From positions 127,429 through 191,428 of the forward strand of contig NZFL01000012.1 of assembly GCA_002690655.1 (NCBI GenBank): DNA of 64,000 bases, in the 5' to 3' direction. The notes beneath the pieces are model-generated. The model was not told where the DNA came from, searched no databases, and saw nothing but the letters and a program-made list of their open reading frames with translations. This DNA comes from Pedosphaera sp. Lineage in GTDB: Bacteria; Verrucomicrobiota; Verrucomicrobiia; Limisphaerales; AAA164-E04. The position numbers and the translations under genes were made by a program. This document shows, in pieces, positions 20,301 to 27,622 of this stretch. How positions within the stretch are numbered: position 1 is the first letter of the stretch; the number at the start of each line of letters is the position of its first letter.

Positions 20301-20483
20301 ATTATGTTGACAGCGCTGACCACATTTCTAGGCTTGGGTCCAATGATTTTTGAAACGAGTATTCAGGCATTATTCCTGGTTCCTATGGCCATTGCGCTGG
20401 GAGTCGGGACACTCGTTTCGGCAGTGCTTGTTTTGACGTTTATTCCCGCAGTGATGACATTGATCGAGGATTGGAAATCATAG
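17376..20483 (+). CDS. RND family efflux pump (AcrB/MdtB-like permease)
   Basis: The 1035-residue inner-membrane pump has the RND layout of twelve membrane segments with two large periplasmic loops. It begins with FAKNHVAANLLMLAVIVIGL and carries EEVEQSIILPIESEL, the TM4 motif GIVVDDAVVVGEEIFHKM with the proton-relay aspartates at about 409-411, and the second-half membrane block (SVFGMIALCGMVVNGAFVLELTRDQ). The length is typical of heavy-metal- or multidrug-type proton antiporters. It works with the adaptor just upstream. No TolC gene is adjacent, so it may share the TolC-like protein at 35977-37710 or one elsewhere. Confidence 0.95.
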   Translation: MMKQEREANTSESGFQGLLTWFAKNHVAANLLMLAVIVIGLIVSLNIRQEIYPTFTLDVVEISMEYRGASPEEVEQSIILPIESELRSMEIVREITGTASEGNARILAELIPGSDRNRGLQEITAAVQRINLFPEDAEPPVIALDNGRRRGVMYLSIYGDLDAKGLLEFAREMEDKLLSLPEISLIELRGVRSPEVHIEVPQARLRSMGLRLNDIAEAVDDAALDVPAGSIRTAGGDYLLKTKERKELAREFESIPIISRADGTKVRLKDIALVKDDFEESERESYFNGRPSIWLAVYSSETQSPLTVARAVRQFIESEKNQLPDSVGITITFDRSDDYEERINMLLTNGAIGLLLVILALGLFLELRVAFWTTAGIPVSILGSLFLLPAMDASINMISLFGFIVTLGIVVDDAVVVGEEIFHKMSLGKSRMQAAVEGVQLMAKPVLFAVSTNIIAFLPLLFVPGETGRFFYVLPAVVIAVFTVSLIECLLILPAHLAQKNKRSVFKLYNQFHAWQTRLRVRIDDLIDRWYNPVIHLVIKQRYLTCALSIGAFLIILGYTFSGRIDFTFRPSIETPFVQAEIEMPSGTPTERTREVAFLIEEAARKTIDKLGEEDILIGITTSVAERSSNGGEVSVRLVPQSERKVTPGEFAQLWRKEFPALPDVESVFFDYLIGPGGSAEIDIQISHPEVEVLRKAAAEVAKAIGKYPGVEDVRKGFGREMPQFNFEITPEGRSLGITARELGQQIRHAFYGAEALRQPMDREELRVMVKFPESERRTLSGLENLLIRVPRGGEIPLRQAAKIELTDAPARITRVDGGRVINVTANVVPGITTGNKVLGSFEKTELPQILKRYPQLRHSFEGEQREQREAMNNLSWGLLASLFAIYAIMASLLRSYLQAMVVLLMLPLSLAGAVLGHIIMGFDLSVFSVFGMIALCGMVVNGAFVLELTRDQYLKQGKSPIDAVILAAQRRFRPIMLTALTTFLGLGPMIFETSIQALFLVPMAIALGVGTLVSAVLVLTFIPAVMTLIEDWKS

Positions 20484-20509
20484 GTTTATTGAAGAACGGC
20501 TGTAAATTT

Positions 20510-21517
20510 TCAACCCTTTCCCGCATCGGTTACTTTGATCCATGCAGATTTCAAATATTGAGGAGATTGCAGACTTACAGGAAATTCGGGAGGCTGCTGA
20601 GCGAAGTAAACCGGATCACAAACAACTCCCCGCCTCATGAGGGTGTGATCAATCGTCTTTTGAAAGTCTCCAGGCATCCATCCAACGGTATTATTGCAAG
20701 CCAGAATCACACCCCCTGGCTCGATAATGTCTAATGCCAGATTCAAAAGATCAGGATAATCTCTCTCTGCTTGAAACATTTTTTTACTCTTGGGGGCTTT
20801 CGAAAAAGTAGGGGGATCCAGAATGATACCTGAAAAGATCCGTCCTCGGTTACGGAATCTGCGCATCCAGTCAAAAACATCGCCATAAATGAAATCGTGG
20901 GTCTCCGGATGTAGCTCATTCAATTGGAAATTCTTTTTCCCCCAATCCAGATATTTTCTGGACAGATCCAGACTCACCGCACGCAGCCCGCTTTTGGCAA
21001 TACAGACTGAAAAAGGGCATGTGTAGGAAAAGGTATTCAGAATATCTCCAGATTTCAGGGCATCTATATTCAGAGCAAACCGAGAGTTCACTTTTTGCTG
21101 CAACCATCGTTGACGGTTTTCGCGCTGATCCAGAAAAATCCCCACTGAATACCCTTCATCAAAACGGATTTGATAATGGACGCCATTTTCAACGATCGTG
21201 GTCTCGCTCTGGCCAGCATTCCCCAACCAGATCTTTGGAGAAGAACACTCCTTGTTTGAGTGACGAACATGCTTTTGCAACTGTTTCAGATATACACCTC
21301 GGCTTTTCAGTCGAGACATCCACCCTCTCGCTATTTCTTCTTCAGCCAGATCAGGCTTTCCTTCTTTGGATGCCAGCAAATAATCACCAAGTCGATCCAG
21401 ATGAAACCCCTTAAAACCGTCGCCTGCGCCGTGCACAAGTCGGTAGGCATTGGATTTTCCTGACTCGAGCAAGCGTCCTCGTTTTTTAATGATTCGACTA
21501 GGTATGTTTTGTTCCAT
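20510..21517 (-). CDS. Class I SAM-dependent rRNA methyltransferase (RlmI/RlmK-like)
   Basis: The 335-residue protein has the C-terminal Rossmann methyltransferase of the RlmI group: the segment GDILNTFSYTCPFSVCIAKSG that corresponds to the SAM-binding loop, LDLSRKYLDWGKKNFQLN, the catalytic/substrate segment LDPPTFSK, and IIEPGGVILACNNT. An N-terminal segment RLVHGAGDGFKGFHLDRLGDYLL is typical of the family; a full PUA domain is not obvious. It probably methylates a cytosine of 23S rRNA. It converges with the RND pump (26 nt apart) and is divergent from the ccs operon. Confidence 0.9.
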   Translation of the reverse strand: MEQNIPSRIIKKRGRLLESGKSNAYRLVHGAGDGFKGFHLDRLGDYLLASKEGKPDLAEEEIARGWMSRLKSRGVYLKQLQKHVRHSNKECSSPKIWLGNAGQSETTIVENGVHYQIRFDEGYSVGIFLDQRENRQRWLQQKVNSRFALNIDALKSGDILNTFSYTCPFSVCIAKSGLRAVSLDLSRKYLDWGKKNFQLNELHPETHDFIYGDVFDWMRRFRNRGRIFSGIILDPPTFSKAPKSKKMFQAERDYPDLLNLALDIIEPGGVILACNNTVGWMPGDFQKTIDHTLMRRGVVCDPVYFAQQPPEFPVSLQSPQYLKSAWIKVTDAGKG

Positions 21518-21840
21518 TGAGCATTTGTCCTGAAATCTGATTTACCTCATATTTACTATCCAAAAGAGAGTTGATTGATCAAGAAGCCCTTATAAGTTTT
21601 TTCTGGGGAGAAGTTCAACTGGGCAAGACTGAGATTAACTTCATGGGACGCCTCTTGATTTTACGGATATCAACCCCGTAAAACGGGATCTTCGTGAGCC
21701 GCGATCAGTTGCCAGAATTGTCGCAAGTTACCGCTTGATTTCATCTGTTAATTGCGCACATTGTAACGAGATATTTCTTATTCTGCTTCAAGCAGCAAAA
21801 AAACATTGTTGAGGTGATACATAAAAAACTCAAGGTATTG
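21518..21840 (+). other. Intergenic region upstream of the lipoprotein-ccs operon
   Basis: These 323 nt separate two divergent genes and should hold both promoters. The clearest structure is an 8-bp inverted repeat with arms at 21659-21666 and 21676-21683 (loop 9 nt). A second, mutually exclusive 5-bp hairpin can form from 21675-21679 and 21683-21687 with a 3-nt loop. No open reading frame with coding character was seen, and I could not assign a convincing sigma-70 promoter by eye. Confidence 0.4.
21832..21835 (+). promoter_or_regulatory. Shine-Dalgarno AAGG deciding the start at 21841
   Basis: AAGG lies 5 nt before ATG 21841. This favours that ATG over the in-frame GTG at 21814 and gives a compact lipoprotein signal peptide. 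Confidence 0.5.
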
Positions 21841-22914
21841 ATGAAAAACAGGAAAGCTTGGCTCACTGCATTTTGCTCCATGTTTGCACTATGCATCTCC
21901 AGTTGCAAACAAGGATCACAAGTTGAAATTTACACAGTCTCTAAAAATGAAGCATACAAGCTTCCGGCCAACTGGAAACAAACCCAGAACACAAGTGCCA
22001 TGCGATTGGCTACTTTTGAGGTGACAGGGAAAAATGAGGAGACGGCGGAGGTAGCCATTCTTCCAATGCCTGACTTAAAGGTTGAAGACCATGAGATCGT
22101 GAATTTATGGAGAAGCCAGCTCAAACTCAGCCCCATTTCCAAGGAGGAGGCGAATGAGTCCTCCGAGCTGATAAAAATCGGTCAATTCGATGGGCGCATT
22201 TTTGATCTGACGGCCCCGGAGGAAACACCGGGGGAGATGGCGGGAATGAGAATCATTACGGCTTTCGTCAATTCTCCCGTGGGAACCTGGTTTTTCAAGA
22301 TGACCGGCGCCGATCAGCATCTGGAAACAGAGAGACCAGCTTTCACTACCTTTCTGGGTTCCGTCGATCTCAACAAGATGCAGCAGGAAATCACCGCTGC
22401 ACGCCAAGCCGCAGACCCTCATGCGGGAGTGAACATGGCGAACAAGGGAACAATGCCCACTGGCCCCGCAGGCGGGCCAAAATCCTCAAGCTCGAATAAT
22501 TTACCTAAATGGCAGATTCCAGCAGGTTGGACATCCAGCGGCCCAAGCTCCATGATTCTCGCAAGTTTCAAAGCTTCTGGAGAGGGCGGCGAAGCAAAGA
22601 TCACGGTTTCTTCCCTTGGAGGGGCCGCAGGCGGGCTACTGCCGAACATCAATCGTTGGCGCAGGCAGGTGGGGCTGGGACCCGCCGACCAAAGTGAATT
22701 GGAGTCCATCACGTCAGCCATCACCTCGAGCGGAGTCGAAGGAAAACTGGTGAGCATCCCCGGCGCCACTCAGGGAATCGATGCGGTCATCCTTCCTCAC
22801 AATGGACAAACCTGGTTCTTCAAGGTCATGGGACCTGCTGTCGCTGTCCAGCGCGAATCAGAAAATTTCAAAACCTTCGTTCAGTCAATTCAATTCAACG
22901 AAAATGCTAGATAA
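21841..22914 (+). CDS. Lipoprotein with two tandem homologous domains, in the ccs operon
   Basis: I do not recognise a named family. Using ATG 21841 the protein has a signal peptide with a lipobox-like ISSC (cysteine at about residue 22), so it is probably a lipoprotein. Two domains of about 140 residues appear related: each begins with a (L/I)PAxW segment, has xSMRLATF/SSMILASF, an acidic VxI strand, xNxWRxQ(L/V)xLxP, and ends with GTWFFKMTG/GQTWFFKVMG and a TFLGSV/TFVQSI strand. A Gly/Pro/Ser-rich linker joins them. The stop overlaps the resB start by 11 nt, so a link to cytochrome c maturation or to the envelope is likely but unproven. Confidence 0.75.
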   Translation: MKNRKAWLTAFCSMFALCISSCKQGSQVEIYTVSKNEAYKLPANWKQTQNTSAMRLATFEVTGKNEETAEVAILPMPDLKVEDHEIVNLWRSQLKLSPISKEEANESSELIKIGQFDGRIFDLTAPEETPGEMAGMRIITAFVNSPVGTWFFKMTGADQHLETERPAFTTFLGSVDLNKMQQEITAARQAADPHAGVNMANKGTMPTGPAGGPKSSSSNNLPKWQIPAGWTSSGPSSMILASFKASGEGGEAKITVSSLGGAAGGLLPNINRWRRQVGLGPADQSELESITSAITSSGVEGKLVSIPGATQGIDAVILPHNGQTWFFKVMGPAVAVQRESENFKTFVQSIQFNENAR

Positions 22915-24118
22915 TATTGTAAAATTCTTCACCTCGCTCAGATTAACGGTGACATGTCTGACTTTGTTCATGCTCATTGTCTTCGTAGGCACTATTGCAC
23001 AAGTGGATCAGGGGCTCTACATCGTACAGGAACGCTATTTCAAGAGTGTTTTCGTATACTGGGGTCCTGAGAACGCTGATTGGCAAATACCGGTAATGCC
23101 AGGAGGCTACCTGGTGGGTACTTTTTTGTTATTGAACCTTGTCGGTGCCTATATTGCTCGTTTCAAACTCACCAGAAAAAAACTGGGGATCTATATTTCT
23201 CATGCTGGACTGATTTTGTTGATACTGGGACAATTGTTCACTGATCTCCTATCAAGAGAAAGCGCCATGGAGATCAAAGAGGGTGAAACCGTTTCTCATT
23301 CTTCAGACTTCAGATTGAATGAATTGGCTTTAATTGACCATTCAAACACTGAAGAGGATAAAGTCTATGCGCTTTCGGAATCATTTCTGCAAAGCAAGTC
23401 AGGTGCAACAATACCCAGCGGACCTCTCCCCTTCAAAATCAATGTCAAAGATTACTGGCCCAATGTCAATCTAGTGGGCAAAGAGAAGGAGGGTTACACA
23501 CGCATAGAGGCAAACAGCGGTTTCAATAATGTTTTCTTGAAAGCCATGCCACCGGAAACAGCAATGGACAAGCGGGACGTTGGAGCCGCTGTCCTGGAAA
23601 TCATGGATGGTGATACCACTCTAGGTGAATGGTTGGTCGCAACTGTTCTGGACCCTCAGAAATTCAACTACCAGGGAAAAGAATTTTCCGTTGGAATGCG
23701 AGCCAAACGCTATTATGAAGACTTTTCACTCACACTCCTCAAGGCAACACACGAGAATTACACGGGTACTATGGAACCACGAAACTTTGCAAGCCGTGTG
23801 CGTCTGCAAAATGAGGGCACTGGCGAAGATCGAGAGGTGCTCGTCTACATGAATCATCCCTTGAGGTATCACGGACTGACCTTTTTCCAGCATCAGATGT
23901 CGGCAAATGAAATGGTTCGCCGTCAAGGTCTGACAGCAACGTCAACATTCCAAGTGGTTCAAAACCCCACCTGGCTTACCCCTTACCTTGCTTGCACCAT
24001 GGTGGGAGTGGGGTTGACGGTTCAATTTATGGTTCATTTGATTGGATTCACACGTAAGAGAAGAAATTCAAGCCCTTCATCAATCAACACCCGAGCAACA
24101 ACCCCTAAGACTGCCTGA
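22904..24118 (+). CDS. resB: ResB-type cytochrome c biogenesis protein
   Basis: The 405-residue membrane protein is the ResB/Ccs1 half of system II cytochrome c maturation, which keeps haem and apocytochrome thiols ready for attachment on the outer face of the membrane. It starts FTSLRLTVTCLTLFMLIVFVGTIAQVDQG, the typical ResB first helix, and has further helices at about 70-88 and 100-120 (ISHAGLILLILGQLF), a large periplasmic domain, and a last helix near 360-380 preceded by MNHPLRYHGLTFFQHQ. The ATG at 22904 overlaps the previous stop; a longer upstream frame only reads the lipoprotein gene out of phase. It precedes ccsA by 8 nt. Confidence 0.9.
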   Translation: MLDNIVKFFTSLRLTVTCLTLFMLIVFVGTIAQVDQGLYIVQERYFKSVFVYWGPENADWQIPVMPGGYLVGTFLLLNLVGAYIARFKLTRKKLGIYISHAGLILLILGQLFTDLLSRESAMEIKEGETVSHSSDFRLNELALIDHSNTEEDKVYALSESFLQSKSGATIPSGPLPFKINVKDYWPNVNLVGKEKEGYTRIEANSGFNNVFLKAMPPETAMDKRDVGAAVLEIMDGDTTLGEWLVATVLDPQKFNYQGKEFSVGMRAKRYYEDFSLTLLKATHENYTGTMEPRNFASRVRLQNEGTGEDREVLVYMNHPLRYHGLTFFQHQMSANEMVRRQGLTATSTFQVVQNPTWLTPYLACTMVGVGLTVQFMVHLIGFTRKRRNSSPSSINTRATTPKTA

Positions 24119-24126
24119 ATACTGAT

Positions 24127-26091
24127 ATGAAAAAGCTATTACCTTATTTGTTGCTTGGCTTATTCACCCTTTGGATCGTTTCTGCACTGCGCCCGCCAAA
24201 GGCAAAAGGTTACATGGATGATGTCTCCTTCGGTCAGCTGCCAGTATTGCGTGAAGGGAGGCTTCAGCCTCTTGATTCCGTAGGGATGAATGCCCTGATA
24301 CAAATCCGAGGTACGCGGAAAGTACCACTGGAGGGAAACAACGAAAAAGGCGAGTGGGGAGCTTTCCTGAAGATTCGAGGAGAAGGGTCGGGCCAGTTAT
24401 CAGAACGGCGATGGTATCAATTCGGCAAACGACCCAAAAAGCTCAACGCATCTGAATGGTTGATGGAGGTCATGATGCATCCTGAAATTGCTGATGAACG
24501 TTACATTTTTGCCATCAATCACCCCGACCTTCTGGACGAATTGGGTCTGGATGATCAAGGTGTCGAAAAATCTGGATTATTTTATTTTACGTTTCATGAA
24601 ATCAGCGAGCATTTCCCGACCATTCGCAGGCATGCACAAAGTGCATTCAATCAGGAAGCAGCGCTGAGGAGTCCATTTGAAAAAGCAGTGATCAAGGTCT
24701 GGGTAGGTTTGAACACCTACATGGAATTCAAAAATACAATTGCACCTCAGGATTCACATGATTTCAACAATGACCTGGAAATTTATTTGTCATCGATTGC
24801 TCCGGGTCTCGAAGCGTGGCGCAGCCAGAATGCAGGCACTGAACACGATGAAGCTGCGCTGGGTTTGTTTTCTGGTTACATGGATCGGTTCCAGCATCTG
24901 AGTTCTGCAGGAACTTTATTAATCCCTCCAAGCAAAGATTCAGGAACAAGCGATCAGTGGAGCACGATGGGGACTAATCTCATACAGGCAATCCAAACCA
25001 TGGGCGTAATAAGGCCTGAAGTTCGTTCTTACGCAAAAATGGCCAGCGCCTTCCACGGGGATAATTCGGGCAATTTCAACCAAGCAGCCAGTCAATACAA
25101 AGAATCCTTGAAACCAGATTTTGGGGCAGAACTCAAACGCACCTCCCTCGAATTTTCATATAACAAGTTTTCTCCTTTTTACAAAAGTACTGTGATGTAC
25201 CTGATCGCGTTCCTTTTTGCCTGCAGCACCTGGTTCAGCGGCTCTGAATGGACACGTAAAACTGCTTTTTATCTTATTGTGCTGTCAGCTATCGTTCACA
25301 CGGGAGGATTGATCACTCGAATGTACATCGAAGGGCGCCCCCCTGTCACAAACCTTTACAGCTCTGCTGTTTTTGTTGGGTGGGGAGCAGTGTTGCTAGG
25401 TCTGATCATCGAGCGTATTTACAAGGACGGTGTGGGAGCAGCGATCGCTTCCATAGTCGGTGTATTGTCACTCATCGTCGCCCACAATCTTGCGTTGAGT
25501 GGAGATACAATGGGCGTATTGCGTGCGGTTTTGGACACGAACTTCTGGCTGGCAACTCACGTAGTCATCATCACGCTAGGATACGCTTCTACCTTCTTTT
25601 CAGGATTCCTTGCGATCGTTTACATCATGAGGGGTTTCTTCACCAGATCCCTCGACAAGGATACTTCAAAATCACTGACACGTATGGTGTATGGGGTGGT
25701 CTGCTTCTCCACTTTGTTCAGTTTTGTTGGTACCATCCTCGGTGGGATATGGGCAGATCAATCCTGGGGACGATTCTGGGGGTGGGACCCCAAAGAAAAC
25801 GGGGCTCTACTCATTGTGATTTGGAACGCCATCATTCTCCACGCTCGATGGGGCGGTATGATCCGGGAACGTGGGCTCATGAACCTCGCCGTTTTTGGTA
25901 ATATTGTCACCGCCTTTTCATGGTTCGGTGTCAACATGCTCAATGTTGGACTCCACAGTTATGGATTCATGGATGCCGCATTCAAGTGGCTTATGATTTT
26001 CAATGCATCACAGATATTGATCATGGCAATCGGAATCATGCCACTGAGCACCTGGGCAAGTTTTCGATCTACTCCAACCAAAGCAGCGTGA
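24127..26091 (+). CDS. ccsA: Cytochrome c biogenesis protein CcsA, long form
   Basis: The 654-residue haem-handling protein works with ResB. After an N-terminal helix there is a region of about 330 residues outside the membrane, including QLPVLREGRLQPLDSVGMNAL, which is found in long CcsA/CcsBA proteins of Bacteroidota-like groups. The C-terminal membrane domain from about residue 358 has several helices, conserved histidines (AHNLAL, THVVIITLGY) and the haem-binding WWD-type motif WGRFWGWDPKENGALL near residues 545-560. It is the last gene of the operon and abuts a convergent gene with no gap. Its clients probably include the CXXCH proteins encoded at 27.6-30.5, 44.8-46.2 and 63.2-64 kb. Confidence 0.93.
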   Translation: MKKLLPYLLLGLFTLWIVSALRPPKAKGYMDDVSFGQLPVLREGRLQPLDSVGMNALIQIRGTRKVPLEGNNEKGEWGAFLKIRGEGSGQLSERRWYQFGKRPKKLNASEWLMEVMMHPEIADERYIFAINHPDLLDELGLDDQGVEKSGLFYFTFHEISEHFPTIRRHAQSAFNQEAALRSPFEKAVIKVWVGLNTYMEFKNTIAPQDSHDFNNDLEIYLSSIAPGLEAWRSQNAGTEHDEAALGLFSGYMDRFQHLSSAGTLLIPPSKDSGTSDQWSTMGTNLIQAIQTMGVIRPEVRSYAKMASAFHGDNSGNFNQAASQYKESLKPDFGAELKRTSLEFSYNKFSPFYKSTVMYLIAFLFACSTWFSGSEWTRKTAFYLIVLSAIVHTGGLITRMYIEGRPPVTNLYSSAVFVGWGAVLLGLIIERIYKDGVGAAIASIVGVLSLIVAHNLALSGDTMGVLRAVLDTNFWLATHVVIITLGYASTFFSGFLAIVYIMRGFFTRSLDKDTSKSLTRMVYGVVCFSTLFSFVGTILGGIWADQSWGRFWGWDPKENGALLIVIWNAIILHARWGGMIRERGLMNLAVFGNIVTAFSWFGVNMLNVGLHSYGFMDAAFKWLMIFNASQILIMAIGIMPLSTWASFRSTPTKAA

Positions 26092-27612
26092 TTACAGAAC
26101 GCTTTTGGGTATTTCGTTCAGTGTGTAATACGCGACTGGGTTCCAGAGCAGTTCTCCGGATTGAGTAATAATTTCCGAGAGCTTGAGTTCATGAACATGA
26201 CCAACCTGCAATTGGTCAATTTTAAGCCTGACGGTAGTACCGTCTTCACTCACAGTTGCGGATTGAATGACAGGTGAGGATTGATCTACTTCAGGACTTC
26301 CATAGGCGCTCTGGTAGATATAGGTGTAAGTCTCCATGCTGTAAGATGAGGGATCCGAAGCAATCGTTACATTCAGTGGCTGGGTAAAATGTAAGTCGAA
26401 TCCATCTGGCCTGATCTTCATAGTCTGAATCTCGAAAGGGGTTTTCCCTTTCCAACGAGTGCGTTGAAGTGCAAAAGGTTTTCCACCACGCGCCCCCCAG
26501 CCACGATCGGTCCCACCCACAAACAAAGTAGCATCGGTTGAAAACTCAATACTCAGGTTACCTGAATCATATCCTTTTAAAAACGGGAAACATGCACCTT
26601 GATACACTCCATTCACCTGCTCCAAATCAACACGCATCACCGTGCTGTGGGTCTGATCACAAACAAGCAACTGATCTTCGAAAGGACCAAATTTTCCATC
26701 GTTTTGATCACAGATGATCCCGCTGGCAGATTGTCCCATGGGGCCGTAAGGAAAGTAAACAGCTGTAGGAACCAATTCCGGTATTTTTCCAGCTTCAATA
26801 TGCATACGACTCCCGCTTACAGGATCCAAGGGCCTGGGTCCTAAGGCCTTTGTTGATTCATACCATCTATTCCCAGTAGGGTTGCCCATGAAACCTCCCG
26901 GTTTCAAATGCTTCAGGCCACTTGTCCCGTTCCATACTCCTTGATTATCGGTGTAAAACATATCACCAAGTGCATTCATCCCAATGCCACCGGGAGATCT
27001 AATCCCGCTGGAGGTCGGAATCATTTGACCCTCGGGAGTGACGCGCAGACACCAGCCACGATAATCAATCTCACTGGTGAAAGAACCGGTGAGACACAAT
27101 ACAATCCAGATATTTCCATCACGATCAAACTTGGAACTGAAGGCGTACTCGTGATAATCACCCGTGATACCCCAATCGTCATTGACGGTTTCGAATACAT
27201 CCGCACGACCATCATGATCCAGATCTTTCATGCGGGTTAATTCACAACGTTGAACACAATAGATCCAATCGTCTTTTTTCGCCAGACCAAGCACTTCGTG
27301 TAATCCACTGGCAAAGAGATGAAAAGTGGTATCAGCAGGGTTCTCGGCCAGAGCATTATCTACAATGTATATCTCACCTAACCGTGTTGATACAGCTATC
27401 TGGTTGTCTCCCAGCCATTGCAGAGCGCCCGCCTCAAGAACAATTCCCTCCGGAACAGGAATAGTATCCGTGCGGTAATAGTCGGATTGTTCGCCACCAA
27501 GGATCGCGATTCCCTGACTTAAAGCTACTGCCAGAACGAGTGCTGATAAAAGCCCTTTTATATTCCTGTAATACATTGAGCAATGAGCTATGATGTTAAG
27601 AACACTTTTCAT
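26092..27612 (-). CDS. Secreted beta-propeller protein (sorbosone-dehydrogenase-like)
   Basis: Starting at ATG 27612 gives a protein of 506 residues with a signal-like stretch (KGLLSALVLAVALSQGIA). The repeated blade-like strands (QIAVSTRLGEIYIVDN, EVLGLAKKDDWIYCVQRCELTRMKDLDHDGRADV, SSKFDRDGNIWIVLCLTG, GIGMNALGDMFYTDNQG) resemble the glucose/sorbosone dehydrogenase-type propellers with DxDxDGxAD calcium-like sites common in Verrucomicrobiota and Planctomycetota. The start lies 10 nt after the multihaem PA14 protein, so the two are probably co-expressed and may form a secreted redox pair. A quinone cofactor is not evident. The longer frame to 27741 overlaps the upstream gene and is not preferred. 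Confidence 0.8.
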   Translation of the reverse strand: MKSVLNIIAHCSMYYRNIKGLLSALVLAVALSQGIAILGGEQSDYYRTDTIPVPEGIVLEAGALQWLGDNQIAVSTRLGEIYIVDNALAENPADTTFHLFASGLHEVLGLAKKDDWIYCVQRCELTRMKDLDHDGRADVFETVNDDWGITGDYHEYAFSSKFDRDGNIWIVLCLTGSFTSEIDYRGWCLRVTPEGQMIPTSSGIRSPGGIGMNALGDMFYTDNQGVWNGTSGLKHLKPGGFMGNPTGNRWYESTKALGPRPLDPVSGSRMHIEAGKIPELVPTAVYFPYGPMGQSASGIICDQNDGKFGPFEDQLLVCDQTHSTVMRVDLEQVNGVYQGACFPFLKGYDSGNLSIEFSTDATLFVGGTDRGWGARGGKPFALQRTRWKGKTPFEIQTMKIRPDGFDLHFTQPLNVTIASDPSSYSMETYTYIYQSAYGSPEVDQSSPVIQSATVSEDGTTVRLKIDQLQVGHVHELKLSEIITQSGELLWNPVAYYTLNEIPKSVL

Positions 27613-27622
27613 AAAAAATTCC

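Noticed and set aside
22781-22903. N-terminal extension of ResB by 41 residues
   Set aside because: It reads the lipoprotein gene out of phase; the ATG at 22904 gives the normal ResB start.
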